Part shown: piece after piece, positions 9,067 through 18,466 of the stretch
Numbering within the stretch: the stretch's first letter is position 1
Layout: every line of letters begins with the position of its first letter
From: Arthrobacter sp. Marseille-P9274
Lineage (GTDB): Bacteria > Actinomycetota > Actinomycetes > Actinomycetales > Micrococcaceae
DNA length: 64,000 bases
Direction of reading: 5' to 3'
Assembly: GCF_946892675.1 (NCBI RefSeq)
Contig: NZ_CAMPOV010000001.1
Span: forward strand, 1,524,033 to 1,588,032
The notes under the pieces: generated by a model
What the model was told of the DNA's origin: nothing
Database searches by the model: none
The model's input: the letters and a program-made list of their open reading frames with translations, nothing else
Made by a program: the position numbers and the translations under genes

Positions 9067-10296
9067 CTAGTACCCGAGCAGCCGGCGTACGACGGCGTCC
9101 GCCAGCAGCCTGCCCTGCAGCGTCAGCCTGACCGTGCCGGCGATAGCGGCGGCGCCGTCCAGAAGTCCCTCCGCGATCAGCCCGGCGACGGCTTTGCGTC
9201 CCTCGGCATCTAGTTCCGCGGTGCCAAGTCCATCGATGATCCGGGTTTGCAGCATGATGTGCTCCATCCGGCGGGTCTCCTCGTCCAGGGTCTCCCGTCC
9301 AGCAGCCGGAGAAACCGCGGTCGCGAGCCGCTGCGCATAAGCCGCCGGGTGCTTGACGTTCCACCACCGCACCCCGCCCATATGCGAATGCGCGCCGGGG
9401 CCGGCACCCCACCAGTCCGCCCCGCGCCAGTACGCCAGGTTGTGGCGGCACCGGTCTGCCTCGGAACGGGCCCAGTTGCTGACTTCGTACCAGGAGTAGC
9501 CGGCGGCGCCAAGCAGTTCCTCGGCCCGCAGGTATTTCGCGGCATGGTCGTCGTCGTCAATCCCGGGCATTTCCCCGCGCCGGATCCTGGCGGCGAGCTT
9601 CGTGCCGTCCTCGACAATGAGCGAGTAGGCGGAGATGTGGTCCGGGCCGCAGGCGATGGCCGCCAGCAAGCTGGTCTCCCAATCGGCCATGGACTCCCCC
9701 GGCGTGCCGTAGATCAGGTCGAGGCTCACCTTCAGCCCGGCCTCCCGTGCCCACTGCACGGCGAGCGGCACGCGCTCCGGGTCGTGGGTGCGGTCCAGCA
9801 CCTTGAGCACATGCGGGACAGCCGACTGCATGCCGAAGGACACCCGCGTGAAGCCGGCTTCCGCCAGCAGGCCCAGCGATTCAGGCGTCACCGAATCGGG
9901 ATTGGCTTCCGTGGTGATTTCAGCTCCGGCTTCGAGGCCCCACAGCCGCTCTGCCCGCCGCAGGATCGACGCCAGGTCAGCCGCCGGCAGGAGGGTCGGT
10001 GTTCCCCCGCCGAAGAAGACGGTCGAGAGCTTCCGTTCCGGCAGGCCGGAGGCGGACATGGCCCGGGCGGCGAAATCCAGCTCGGCGCTGGCTGTGCCGG
10101 CGTACTCGGCCTGCGATGCGCCGCCGCCCAGTTCCTTGGCGGTATAGGTATTGAAGTCGCAGTAGCCGCAGCGTACGGCGCAGAAGGGAATGTGGACATA
10201 GAGGCAGAAGTCGCGTCCTGCTGCTCCCTCGGCGGCCTGCGCCGGCAGCAAGCCGTCTGCCGGCGCGGGATCGCCCAGCGGAAGGGTACTAGGCAC
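9067..10296 (-). CDS. hemW: Radical SAM heme chaperone HemW
   Basis: Radical SAM protein related to coproporphyrinogen III dehydrogenase HemN; characterised relatives deliver heme rather than act on coproporphyrinogen. 409 aa. The 4Fe-4S motif CxxxCxxC is present as CAVRCGYC (Cys 39, 43, 46), followed by VFFGGGTPTLL. The C-terminal HemW domain is present. It lacks the extra N-terminal cysteine found before CxxxCxxC in true HemN proteins. GTG start at 10296. It sits 35 bases downstream of lepA, the common lepA-hemW order. Confidence 0.93.
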   Translation of the reverse strand: MPSTLPLGDPAPADGLLPAQAAEGAAGRDFCLYVHIPFCAVRCGYCDFNTYTAKELGGGASQAEYAGTASAELDFAARAMSASGLPERKLSTVFFGGGTPTLLPAADLASILRRAERLWGLEAGAEITTEANPDSVTPESLGLLAEAGFTRVSFGMQSAVPHVLKVLDRTHDPERVPLAVQWAREAGLKVSLDLIYGTPGESMADWETSLLAAIACGPDHISAYSLIVEDGTKLAARIRRGEMPGIDDDDHAAKYLRAEELLGAAGYSWYEVSNWARSEADRCRHNLAYWRGADWWGAGPGAHSHMGGVRWWNVKHPAAYAQRLATAVSPAAGRETLDEETRRMEHIMLQTRIIDGLGTAELDAEGRKAVAGLIAEGLLDGAAAIAGTVRLTLQGRLLADAVVRRLLGY

Positions 10297-10331
10297 GGCG
10301 GCGGACCGCCGTCGTCGTAATGCTCATGCGG

Positions 10332-12185
10332 CTACTTCTTGGCCTTGTCTTTCGAATCATCCGAAGACAGCGCCGCGATGAAGGCCTCCTGGGGCACTTC
10401 AACCCGCCCGACCATCTTCATGCGCTTTTTGCCTTCCTTCTGCTTTTCCAGCAGCTTGCGCTTACGGCTGATGTCGCCGCCATAGCACTTCGCGAGCACG
10501 TCCTTGCGGATGGCGCGGATGTTTTCGCGGGCGATGATCCGGGAGCCAATCGCCGCCTGGATGGGGACCTCGAACTGCTGGCGCGGAATCAGCTCGCGCA
10601 GCTTCGACGTCATCATGACGCCGTAGCCGTAGGCCTTGTCCCGGTGCGTAATGGCGCTGAACGCGTCCACCTGTTCGCCCTGCAGCAGGATGTCCACCTT
10701 GACCAGGTCCGCGACTTGGTCCCCGTCCGCTTTCCAGTCCAGCGACGCGTAGCCGCGGGTCTTGGACTTGAGCATGTCGAAGAAGTCGAAGACGATCTCC
10801 GCCAGCGGCAGGCGGTAGCGCAGCTCCACCCGGTCCTCGGAGAGGTAGTCCATCCCCTTCATATCGCCGCGGCGCGACTGGCAGAGCTCCATGATGGCGC
10901 CGACGAATTCGTTGGGCGCGAGGATGGTCGCGGAGACCATGGGTTCGCGGACCTCGGAAACCTTGCCGTCCGGATATTCGCTCGGGTTGGTGACCGTGAT
11001 GACCTTCTTGTCCTCGAGCGTGACTTCGTACACCACGTTCGGGGCGGTGGAAATCAGGTCAAGGTTGAATTCGCGCTCCAGCCGCTCCCGGACGATCTCC
11101 AGGTGCAGCAGGCCCAGGAAGCCGACGCGGAAGCCGAAGCCGAGCGCCGCCGAGGTCTCCGGCTCGTAGATTAGCGCGGCATCGTTGAGCTTGAGCTTGT
11201 CCAGGGCGTCGCGCAGCACTGGGTAGTCGCTGCCGTCGATGGGGTACAGGCCGGAGAAGACCATGGGCTTGGGGTCTGCATAGCCGCCGAGGGACTCCGC
11301 GGCGGGCTTGGCCAGGTTGGTCACCGTGTCGCCGACCTTTGACTGCCGTACGTCCTTCACGCCGGTGATCAGGTAGCCGACTTCGCCCACCCCGAGGCCC
11401 TTGGTGGGCGTCGGCTCGGGGGAACTGACGCCGATCTCCAGCAGCTCGTGGCTCGCCCTGGTCGACATCATCTGGATCCGTTCGCGCGGATTGAGCTTCC
11501 CGTCCACCACGCGCACGTAGGTCACCACGCCCCGGTAGGAGTCGTACACGGAGTCGAAGATCATCGCGCGTGCCGGAGCGTCCGCGTCGCCGACGGGGGC
11601 CGGCAGATCCCGGACGATCTTGTCGAGCAGTGCCTCGACGCCTTCGCCGGTCTTGCCGGAAACCTTCAGGACGTCCTTGGGGTCCCCGCCGATCAGGGTG
11701 GCGAGTTCCGCGGCGTACTTCTCCGGCTGCGCCGCCGGGAGGTCGATCTTGTTGAGCACCGGGATGATCGTCAGGTCGTTTTCCATGGCCAGGTACAGGT
11801 TGGCCAGCGTCTGGGCCTCGATGCCCTGGGCGGCGTCCACGAGCAGGATTGCGCCTTCGCAAGCTGCCAGTGAGCGCGACACTTCATAGGTGAAGTCCAC
11901 GTGGCCCGGGGTGTCGATCATGTTCAGGGCGTAGTCGACGTCGTCCAGGGCCCACGGCATGCGGACCGCCTGGGATTTGATCGTGATCCCGCGCTCCCGC
12001 TCGATGTCCATCCGGTCGAGATACTGGGCCCGCATGTCACGCTGTTCGACGATCCCGGTCAGCTGCAGCATCCGGTCGGCCAGCGTCGACTTGCCGTGGT
12101 CGATATGCGCGATGATGCAGAAGTTCCTGATGAGCGCCGGATCTGTGGCGGCAGGCACCGGTGCGGTGCGGGCCTTGGGGGACAC
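10332..12185 (-). CDS. lepA: Elongation factor 4 (LepA)
   Basis: Translational GTPase that can back-translocate ribosomes and is implicated in 30S biogenesis. 617 aa. G1 AHIDHGKST is at residues 26-34, G3 DTPGHVDF and G4 NKID follow. EF-G-like domains II, III and V come next, with the LepA-specific C-terminal domain ending in [17 protein letters not shown] and KVEVP-type residues. GTG start at 12185. It is transcribed away from the PemK-like gene and probably with hemW. Confidence 0.96.
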   Translation of the reverse strand: MSPKARTAPVPAATDPALIRNFCIIAHIDHGKSTLADRMLQLTGIVEQRDMRAQYLDRMDIERERGITIKSQAVRMPWALDDVDYALNMIDTPGHVDFTYEVSRSLAACEGAILLVDAAQGIEAQTLANLYLAMENDLTIIPVLNKIDLPAAQPEKYAAELATLIGGDPKDVLKVSGKTGEGVEALLDKIVRDLPAPVGDADAPARAMIFDSVYDSYRGVVTYVRVVDGKLNPRERIQMMSTRASHELLEIGVSSPEPTPTKGLGVGEVGYLITGVKDVRQSKVGDTVTNLAKPAAESLGGYADPKPMVFSGLYPIDGSDYPVLRDALDKLKLNDAALIYEPETSAALGFGFRVGFLGLLHLEIVRERLEREFNLDLISTAPNVVYEVTLEDKKVITVTNPSEYPDGKVSEVREPMVSATILAPNEFVGAIMELCQSRRGDMKGMDYLSEDRVELRYRLPLAEIVFDFFDMLKSKTRGYASLDWKADGDQVADLVKVDILLQGEQVDAFSAITHRDKAYGYGVMMTSKLRELIPRQQFEVPIQAAIGSRIIARENIRAIRKDVLAKCYGGDISRKRKLLEKQKEGKKRMKMVGRVEVPQEAFIAALSSDDSKDKAKK

Positions 12186-12312
12186 AGCGGGTTCCTAACT
12201 GTCAAGCGGGGTGCGGGGGTTGGCTGCAACAGATGCCAAGTTAATAGTCTCCCACGAGAATCGCCACGTTGCGCATGGCTCCGCACCGGCAACCGGGCGC
12301 TAGCGTTGCACC

Positions 12313-12864
12313 ATGGCCTTCAATGCGAACACGATCGGACGTCTCCTGCGCGGCGCCGCCGATGTACTGCGCAAACTGCAGCGGAGCGCAGCTGCTCCTC
12401 CCCCGGCCCGCGGACGCGACGTGGCGGGGCAGGTTCCGCAGGCCCAGGCGCCGACGCTCAGCTCCCCCTACGCCGGCGACTTCCGGGGCGCCGCCAGCAT
12501 CGCGTATGCCCCCAAACCGGACGGCCAGCCGGATCCGGGGGAAGTTGTCTGGACCTGGGTGCCTTACGAAGAGGACCACACCCAAGGCAAGGACCGGCCG
12601 GTACTGCTGGTCGGACACCACGGCGGCAGGCTGCTGGCCCTCATGTTGACCACCAAGGACCGCAACAATGGCCGGAGCAGCGATCCGGACTACGTCGACG
12701 TCGGAACGGGCCGCTGGGACCGGCAGCGGCGCCCGAGCGAGGTCAAGCTCGACCGGATCCTGCAGGTGCATCCCCAGGACATCCGCCGGGAAGGAGCGGT
12801 GCTGGACCGGGCCGCCTTCGAGCGAGTGGCGGCGGAACTGCGGCGCCGCTACGAGTGGACCTAG
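12313..12864 (+). CDS. PemK/MazF-like toxin-family protein without visible antitoxin
   Basis: 183 aa protein whose C-terminal two thirds resemble PemK/MazF endoribonucleases. The region GEVVWTWVPYEED..GKDRPVLLVG is the typical first-strand signature of the fold, followed by LMLTTKD. Residues 1-70 are a longer, low-complexity N-terminal part not seen in classical MazF. No antitoxin-like small gene lies next to it: lepA is divergent upstream and rpsT follows. It may be an exported or regulatory homologue rather than an active toxin. ATG at 12313. Confidence 0.75.
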   Translation: MAFNANTIGRLLRGAADVLRKLQRSAAAPPPARGRDVAGQVPQAQAPTLSSPYAGDFRGAASIAYAPKPDGQPDPGEVVWTWVPYEEDHTQGKDRPVLLVGHHGGRLLALMLTTKDRNNGRSSDPDYVDVGTGRWDRQRRPSEVKLDRILQVHPQDIRREGAVLDRAAFERVAAELRRRYEWT

Positions 12865-13054
12865 GAAACGCCGCGCCGCACCGTCCTGCAACGCGCACGC
12901 CGGCCGCTGATCTGCTAACATTGTCAGCTGTGTGTCCGCGCAGGTCGACGGGCACCTCAGCCCGGCTGCCATTACGGTATCCCCACGCCGCTCAGTCAAT
13001 GGCCGGGTCTGACTGCCCTCACCGACCAGTCCGCAATACAAAGAGAGTTTATAA
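12865..13054 (+). promoter_or_regulatory. rpsT upstream region with candidate -10
   Basis: About 190 bases without a gene. A candidate -10 TAACAT lies at 12916-12921, but no matching -35 is visible. If used, rpsT would have a 5' leader of about 130 bases containing several GC-rich self-complementary stretches. S20 translation is autoregulated in some bacteria, so the leader may be regulatory; nothing in the sequence proves this. Confidence 0.35.
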
Positions 13055-13315
13055 GTGGCCAATATTAAGTCCCAGAAGAAGCGCATCCTCACCAACGAGA
13101 AGGCCCGCCAGCGCAACGCCGCTGTCCGGTCCGAACTGAGGACTGCCATCCGCGCCGTCGGCACGGCCGTCGATTCCGCTGACAAGGATGCCGCCTCGGC
13201 TGCACTGACCGCCGCCAGCCGCAAGCTGGACAAGGCCGTCAGCAAGGGTGTCATCCACAAGAACAACGCCGCCAACCGCAAGTCGGCAATCTCCAAGAAG
13301 GTCAACGCCCTCTAG
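13055..13315 (+). CDS. rpsT: 30S ribosomal protein S20
   Basis: Small-subunit ribosomal protein S20, 86 aa, binding 16S rRNA. It begins (M)[20 protein letters not shown] and ends with [11 protein letters not shown], both family-typical. GTG start at 13055 with AGAGAG upstream. A single-gene unit followed by a strong hairpin at 13352-13387. Confidence 0.97.
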   Translation: MANIKSQKKRILTNEKARQRNAAVRSELRTAIRAVGTAVDSADKDAASAALTAASRKLDKAVSKGVIHKNNAANRKSAISKKVNAL

Positions 13316-13351
13316 GATCCCGGTTTTTCCAAGGTCTGCCGGACCGAGGAT

Positions 13352-13387
13352 GTAGGGGCTCCCGCTCGATTGAGCGGGAGCCCCTAC
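13352..13387 (+). terminator. Hairpin after rpsT (16-bp perfect stem)
   Basis: GTAGGGGCTCCCGCTC (13352-13367), loop GATT, then its exact reverse complement (13372-13387). It lies 37 bases after the rpsT stop. There is no T tract on either strand, so it is a GC-rich, U-less terminator of the kind often seen in actinobacteria. Confidence 0.8.
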
Positions 13388-13622
13388 TGCTTAACCGGGG
13401 TAGCTTGCCCGATGGCAGATTCGACCGGTGACCGGCATGTCGGCTCAGCAAGCGGCCAGGACGCTTAACGGGCTCTTCACAGTTGAGGGTGTAATCGCTG
13501 GCTGGATGTTGGCTGGCGCGTCGGTCCGGGCAGCGATGCGCAAACGCAGCCGGAGGCCCAACCTTGTGTCACCCTTGTGTCACCGTTCGCAGTGGACTTC
13601 TTCGCGTACCCGCTGAGATCGG
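13388..13622. repeat. Gene-free stretch with an 11-bp tandem repeat
   Basis: No supported gene lies between the rpsT terminator and the reductase gene. A 62-codon open frame at 13428-13616 has no recognisable features. The unit CTTGTGTCACC occurs twice in perfect tandem at 13563-13573 and 13574-13584. On the minus strand this reads as repeated GGTGACACAAG. Together with the decayed regulator next door it marks a small accessory insertion point in an otherwise conserved rpsT-holA neighbourhood. Confidence 0.5.
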
Positions 13623-14204
13623 TCAACGGCGCACCCGATAGCGCAGGTGAAGCACCCGGTTGCCCTGAATCACAACGTCGGGATCATCCAACAGGTGCTG
13701 TGCGTGGACCGACCCGAAGTAGCGCTTGCCGGACCCGAACACGACGGGCACGACGTCCATGCGCACCTCGTCGACCAGGCCTGCGGCGAGCACCTGGCCA
13801 CCGACGTCGCCAGCGGCGACCTCGACGATGCGGTCACCCGCGAGTTCCTGCGCCTTGGCCACGGCTGCCTCGACGCCGTCGACGAAGTGAAACGGCGCCT
13901 CGGGGTCCCAGCCCACGGGCTTTGGCCGATGCGTCACGACGACCACGTGGTCGACCCCGGCCGGAGGCTTCCCGTCCCAGCCGTCCGTGATGTCGAAGAC
14001 GTGGCGGCCGGCGATTGTCGTCCCGATCCGGTCCCAGTACGGCCGGGTGTAGTCGTAGGAGATCTGCGACACCTTCACCTCGCCGCTCTCGTCCAACGGC
14101 ACGTCACCGCTGGTCAACCAGTCGAACAGCGGTCCGGGCTGGTCATTCTCGTCCGCAACGAAGCCGTCCACCGACACCGAGCCGTACATGACCACCTTGC
14201 CCAC
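13623..14204 (-). CDS. RibD C-terminal/DHFR-fold family reductase
   Basis: Dihydrofolate-reductase-family protein (RibD C-terminal domain), 193 aa. These proteins bind NADPH; the natural substrate is unknown. Typical features are the opening GKVVMYGSVSVDGFVADEND, a central DRIGTTIAGRHVFDITDGW, and the late ELAGDRIVEVAAGDVGGQ. GTG at 14204 is chosen because GAGGAG lies about 7 bases upstream. The frame continues upstream into the remains of an AraC-type regulator, but that fusion is fortuitous. Possibly moved here together with the regulator. Confidence 0.85.
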   Translation of the reverse strand: MGKVVMYGSVSVDGFVADENDQPGPLFDWLTSGDVPLDESGEVKVSQISYDYTRPYWDRIGTTIAGRHVFDITDGWDGKPPAGVDHVVVVTHRPKPVGWDPEAPFHFVDGVEAAVAKAQELAGDRIVEVAAGDVGGQVLAAGLVDEVRMDVVPVVFGSGKRYFGSVHAQHLLDDPDVVIQGNRVLHLRYRVRR

Positions 14205-14235
14205 GGGGCTCTCCTCTGCTTTGGGTGCCCCCATA

Positions 14236-14588
14236 TTAGCGTGTCGTGAGCTGTCGCTCTTGTAAGAAATTGATCGGCCGGCAGCGGGCCAGCCGTCCAG
14301 CGCGTGCCCGGGATGTTCGCGCAGGAAGCGCAGCCGGACTTCGACGTACCGGGTCGGCGCGAGCCCGGTGAGGGCCCGGAATTTGTGGCCGAAGTGGGCC
14401 TGGTCGAAGTAGCCTGCGCCACCGGCGAGGTCGCCCCAGTCGACCGGTCCGGTGGGGCTGATCGCGAACACGGTCGCGGCGAAGCGGTAGGTGCGGGCCG
14501 GCCGCTTCGGCGTGACGCCGATGAGCTCTTCTACCGCTGTGCCAGATGAGTGCTGCTGGCACCGGCTGCCACGCTCTCCGCCCGGCCT
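14236..14588 (-). pseudogene. AraC-type regulator, C-terminal remnant with frame shifts
   Basis: The minus strand from 14588 encodes the end of an AraC-family DNA-binding domain (LIGVTPKRPARTYRF, GYFDQAHFGHKFRALTG, PTRYVEVRLRFLREHPGH). The N-terminal part is absent: an in-frame TGA lies at 14589-14591 and no start codon with a ribosome site precedes the motif. Near 14285 the family-typical ending appears to be scattered over frames: DGWP in one, PLPAD in the next, and FLQER..TTR with a TAA at 14236-14238 in the third. This suggests a truncated and frame-shifted gene. The exact ancestral ending is from memory of relatives. Confidence 0.7.
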
Positions 14589-14644
14589 TCAGCGGCGGCA
14601 GCCGACGAGGCCGGCTTTCCAGCGCCGCGCTTTGTAGTGCCGCG

Positions 14645-15652
14645 TCAGTGCCGGGCTACGCTGGAGGCGATGATGCGGACGGCGTGCTCGACGGCGTATT
14701 CCGGGTCCCGCCCCGCACCCTTGACTTGGGCATCGGTTTCCGCCAGCAACTGGATGCACCGCGCGAGTGCCGCCGAGTCCCAAGCCCGCGCCTCCTTACG
14801 TGCCTGGTCGAACTGCCACGGCGCCATCCCCGCATCCTTCGCGCTGACCGAGGCACTCTTGACCTTGGCAATCTGGCGCAGCTTCATCGCCAGGACGGCG
14901 ACGATGGGCACCGGATCCAGTCCAGTCGCCAGGGCATGGCGCAGCATCGACAGGGCCGCTGCTCCGCGGCCTGCAATCGCTGCGTCCGCGACCTTAAAGC
15001 CTGTGGCTTCGACGCGTCCCCCGTAGTACTGATCGACCGTGGCTTCGGTTACCGTGCCCTGCGCGTCCGAGATCAGCTGGGAACACGCTGCGGCCAGATC
15101 CGGAAGCGAGGCTCCGACGGCCGCAACCAATGCCTGCCCGGCGGCCGGCTCGAGTCCCTTTCGCGCGGCCTTGAACTCGGCGCGGACGAATTCCAGCTTC
15201 TCCGAGTCCTTCTTCATGGCTTGGCAGTCCACCACAGGGGATCCGCTGGCTTTGATCGCATCCAGCAGCTTCTTCCCGCGTGTCCCGCCGGAATGGTGGA
15301 TAACCAGCGTGACTTCTTCGGCCGGAGTCTTCAGGTACGCCAAGGTGTCGGCCAGGAAGTCGTCATTCATCTGCGCGGCGGAGGCGACTTCGACCAGCTT
15401 GGATTCGCCGAACAGCGACGGGCTTGCGACCATCGTCAGCTGGCCGGCCGCGTAGCTGGAAGCGTCGAGCTGCGTCAGCTCCACGTCCGGATGAATTCCG
15501 CGGACGAGAGACCGGATCCGGTCCTTGGCACGATGCGCGAGGTACTCTTCGGGCCCGCTGATCAGGACAACGCCGGCGGGTTCGACATCCCGCCAGGATA
15601 CGGTCCGGGCAGCGGTCTTGCGGTTCGCCGGACGTGCCGGGCTGGGGTTCAC
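14645..15652 (-). CDS. holA: DNA polymerase III delta subunit
   Basis: Clamp-loader delta subunit, which opens the beta sliding clamp. 335 aa. The AAA+-like N-terminal region has VVLISGPEEYLAHRA, and later LVIHHSGGTRGKKLLDAIK. The C-terminal collar domain includes GRGAAALSMLRHALATG and LAMKLRQIAKVK. It lacks a functional Walker A, as normal for delta. GTG at 15652 with GAGGAGG about 9 bases upstream. Downstream of comEC, the usual comEA-comEC-holA order. Confidence 0.94.
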   Translation of the reverse strand: MNPSPARPANRKTAARTVSWRDVEPAGVVLISGPEEYLAHRAKDRIRSLVRGIHPDVELTQLDASSYAAGQLTMVASPSLFGESKLVEVASAAQMNDDFLADTLAYLKTPAEEVTLVIHHSGGTRGKKLLDAIKASGSPVVDCQAMKKDSEKLEFVRAEFKAARKGLEPAAGQALVAAVGASLPDLAAACSQLISDAQGTVTEATVDQYYGGRVEATGFKVADAAIAGRGAAALSMLRHALATGLDPVPIVAVLAMKLRQIAKVKSASVSAKDAGMAPWQFDQARKEARAWDSAALARCIQLLAETDAQVKGAGRDPEYAVEHAVRIIASSVARH

Positions 15653-15724
15653 TGGTCAGGGCCTCCTCATTCCAATCCTCAACTTTTCCACGGCGACGGC
15701 GATTTCCCAAGCGCGGCATGGATC

Positions 15725-18466
15725 TCAAGGCAGGCCCGTGACCAGCATGCGCCCGTCACGCAGCTCCACCAGCACCGTCCCGATCACGTCGGTCCGGAAG
15801 ACCGGGATCTGATGCCGGGACAGCGCCGACAGGATTTCCGGGGCGGGGTGGCCATAGTCGTTGTCCTTGCCGACCGAAATCAGCGCCGCACGGGGCTGCA
15901 GCCGCTCGAGCATATTGGTGCCGCCGTTGCGGGCCCCATGGTGGCTGACCTTGAGCAGGTCAACCACCGGGGCTTGCCCTCCGAGTCCGCGGAGCATGAC
16001 CCCGGCCGCTTCAGATTCAAGGTCCCCGGTCAGCAGCAGCCGAAAGGCGGCGCCGTCCTCGGCGCGGACCTCGACGAGCAGGACGATGCTGGAATCGTTC
16101 TCGTTACCTCCGGCCCCGGCCTTCGTCGGCCACAGCACACTCCAGGAAGCGGAGCCTTCCGCGCCGTGCCGGCCCGCAGCCCCGCGCTCGGGAGTGATAC
16201 CTTGGCGCCGTAGTTCGGCAGTAACCTCCCCAGGCAGATCCGGCTTCGCGCTGCCGAGCAGCACCGATCCGACCTCGCGGCCGTCGAAGACTCCTGCCAT
16301 GCCGCCGTAGTGGTCCAGGTGCATGTGCGTCAGCACCAATGTCCCGACGCTCTCGATACCGAGCTGGTCGAGGCAGGTGTCCATCGGTCCCGGCTCCGGA
16401 CCCGCATCAATGACCATGGCACGGGACGGCCCCGTGCGGATGACTATCCCGTCCCCCTGCCCCACGTCGCACGCGGCCACATCCCAGCGGTCCGCCGATG
16501 CACTCCCCGCCGACTGGCCATCCAGCCACCCCGCGAGCGAGCCGACGGCCAGCGCCGGTGCCAGCGTCCAGGCCGCCAACCGCGCGGAGTCCTTCCGTCT
16601 GCCGACTCGCAGAGCGGGTCCCCGTACAGTCCTCCGGCCTGGCCGTCGTGCAGCCCTTACGATCGAGCGGAGACGTAGGCAGGGCCGCATCAAGGAGCGT
16701 GCTCGGCCCGCCAACGCTTCCTGTCCTTCGCGCCGCGTATTCCATGTGGCGGCCAGACAAAGCGCCAGCAGGACGCCGCCGCCGGCAGCTGCGGCGGCCA
16801 AAGAGCCTGCACCGCCTTGGAGCCACGGCAGCGCGGCAAAGGGCAGCTCGGAAAACGTCCGTGCGATCCAGGCCACCCAGAGTGTCGGCAGACCGGCGGC
16901 ATAAACCAGCCAGCCTGCAACCAGTGGCAGGAGCGGGAGGAGTGCCAGCGCGGCCATCGCCGTGATCGTAACGATCGGGACCACCGGTGCGGCGAGAATA
17001 TTCGCCGGAACGGAATAGAGGGCCAGCTCGGGCCGGAGCAAGACAAGGACGGGCGTGCAGAACACTTGCGCCGCGATCGGGACGGCCATGGCATCGGCCA
17101 GCGGTTTCAGTAGCCACCGCTGCAGCCATTCCGAGCATCTGCTGCCGAACAACACCAGGCCCAGCGTCGCCAGGACAGAGAGGATAAAGCTGTATTCCCC
17201 GGCCAGCCAGGGATCGGCCACCAGCAACAGCAGGACTGCCACCGACAGGAACGTCAGCGATGCGCGCCGCCGCCCGGTCAGGAGCGCAGCAACGCCCACC
17301 GCGCCCATTACCGCCGCGCGTAGCACGCTGGGCTCGGGCCGCACCAGCATGACGAATCCCACCAGGGCTGCCACTCCGCAGACCGCGGCGCACCAACGGG
17401 ATACCCGGCAGGATTGAGCCAGCAAGAACACGAAACCCAGCAGGTAGCTGCAGTTGGCACCGCTGACAGCGAGCAGGTGGGTCAGCCCGGTACGCCGCAT
17501 TGCGTCCGCGAGCTCGTCCGTCTGCTGTTCCCGGTCTCCGAAGGCCATTCCGGGCAGCAGCCCGCGGGCGTCCTCCGGCAGGGGCCGCGTCATCACGATG
17601 AAGGCCGCCCGGATGCGATTGACTGTTTCTGCCGATGCCGGCGAGCCGACAGCCGCCGGTGCGGCCGACGCGTTCAGCAGCGCCTGCTCCGCCGACCCGG
17701 GTTCGCTGGCCGTGAGTGTCCCCGCGGTCCTGATGCGGTCCGCGTAGCGCACGGACTTCCATGCTTCGCTGCCGAGGACCAGTACCGGAGTTGCCGCCTC
17801 GAACTTCCTGCCGCCGCCCGCCGCGGACACAATCCGCGCAGACACCAGGTACCGTTCGCCTCCGAAACGGGACGGAGCCCTGGACCGGGCGGCGTCCGAC
17901 GTGGCCACCAGTTCGACGGTGACGTAAGCCTTCGTGCCGATTGTCTCGGCGATTGGACCTGACAGGCGTTCGGCAAGCCTCACGCCGGTGACCAGCGACA
18001 GCAGCGCCAGCAGGCACACCAGCAGCAGCGCGGTGCCGGCCAACAGACCAAGCTGCTTCCCCCGCCGGCGGCGCAGCACGAGCCAGCCCGCGAGGACCAG
18101 CGCCGCTCCGCTGCAGAACCCCGCCAGGGACAGGCTCACGCCTGCGCTGGCGCGCAGCAGGCCCAAGACGAGGAGCCATCCGGTCAGGGCCGCACCCGCG
18201 AGTCGCAGGTCCAGCCGCGCCGTGCTGGCGTCCCGGTGGGACAGGATTCCCCGGTCCTGCTTGATAGCCCGGGCACGCGCGAGGATTAGGCCGACGAGGC
18301 GTTCGCCTCCCCTGAGGCCGGAAGGCTGGCTGCGGCCCAAAGGCTGGCTGAGGCCCGCAGGCTCCCCGCGGCCCAAGGTCTCCCCGGCGCCGCGTTTCCC
18401 CAAGTCAGCCGGCGTCCGGACGCGGGCGGCGGCGGCATAGTCGTGCCAGCGCGGCCTGCCCGTCAT
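15725..18466 (-). CDS. comEC: ComEC/Rec2 DNA-uptake channel
   Basis: Large membrane protein (913 aa) forming the channel for single-stranded DNA uptake in natural transformation. After an unusual Gly/Pro/Arg-rich N-terminus with short repeats (residues 30-55), there are hydrophobic segments near 85-150. Then come the ComEC competence domain (about 310-590, with LLAVSGANCSYLLGF) and a C-terminal metallo-beta-lactamase-like domain whose metal motif THMHLDH lies near residue 710. The ATG at 18466 overlaps the comEA stop (ATGA). Whether the organism is competent cannot be told from here. Confidence 0.93.
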   Translation of the reverse strand: MTGRPRWHDYAAAARVRTPADLGKRGAGETLGRGEPAGLSQPLGRSQPSGLRGGERLVGLILARARAIKQDRGILSHRDASTARLDLRLAGAALTGWLLVLGLLRASAGVSLSLAGFCSGAALVLAGWLVLRRRRGKQLGLLAGTALLLVCLLALLSLVTGVRLAERLSGPIAETIGTKAYVTVELVATSDAARSRAPSRFGGERYLVSARIVSAAGGGRKFEAATPVLVLGSEAWKSVRYADRIRTAGTLTASEPGSAEQALLNASAAPAAVGSPASAETVNRIRAAFIVMTRPLPEDARGLLPGMAFGDREQQTDELADAMRRTGLTHLLAVSGANCSYLLGFVFLLAQSCRVSRWCAAVCGVAALVGFVMLVRPEPSVLRAAVMGAVGVAALLTGRRRASLTFLSVAVLLLLVADPWLAGEYSFILSVLATLGLVLFGSRCSEWLQRWLLKPLADAMAVPIAAQVFCTPVLVLLRPELALYSVPANILAAPVVPIVTITAMAALALLPLLPLVAGWLVYAAGLPTLWVAWIARTFSELPFAALPWLQGGAGSLAAAAAGGGVLLALCLAATWNTRREGQEALAGRARSLMRPCLRLRSIVRAARRPGRRTVRGPALRVGRRKDSARLAAWTLAPALAVGSLAGWLDGQSAGSASADRWDVAACDVGQGDGIVIRTGPSRAMVIDAGPEPGPMDTCLDQLGIESVGTLVLTHMHLDHYGGMAGVFDGREVGSVLLGSAKPDLPGEVTAELRRQGITPERGAAGRHGAEGSASWSVLWPTKAGAGGNENDSSIVLLVEVRAEDGAAFRLLLTGDLESEAAGVMLRGLGGQAPVVDLLKVSHHGARNGGTNMLERLQPRAALISVGKDNDYGHPAPEILSALSRHQIPVFRTDVIGTVLVELRDGRMLVTGLP

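Noticed and set aside
13428-13616. A 62-codon plus-strand frame after rpsT
   Set aside because: No ribosome site, no family resemblance, and the tandem repeat lies within it.
13623-14471. A fused AraC-reductase protein
   Set aside because: A GTG with GAGGAG upstream marks the reductase start, and the AraC part is a frame-broken remnant.
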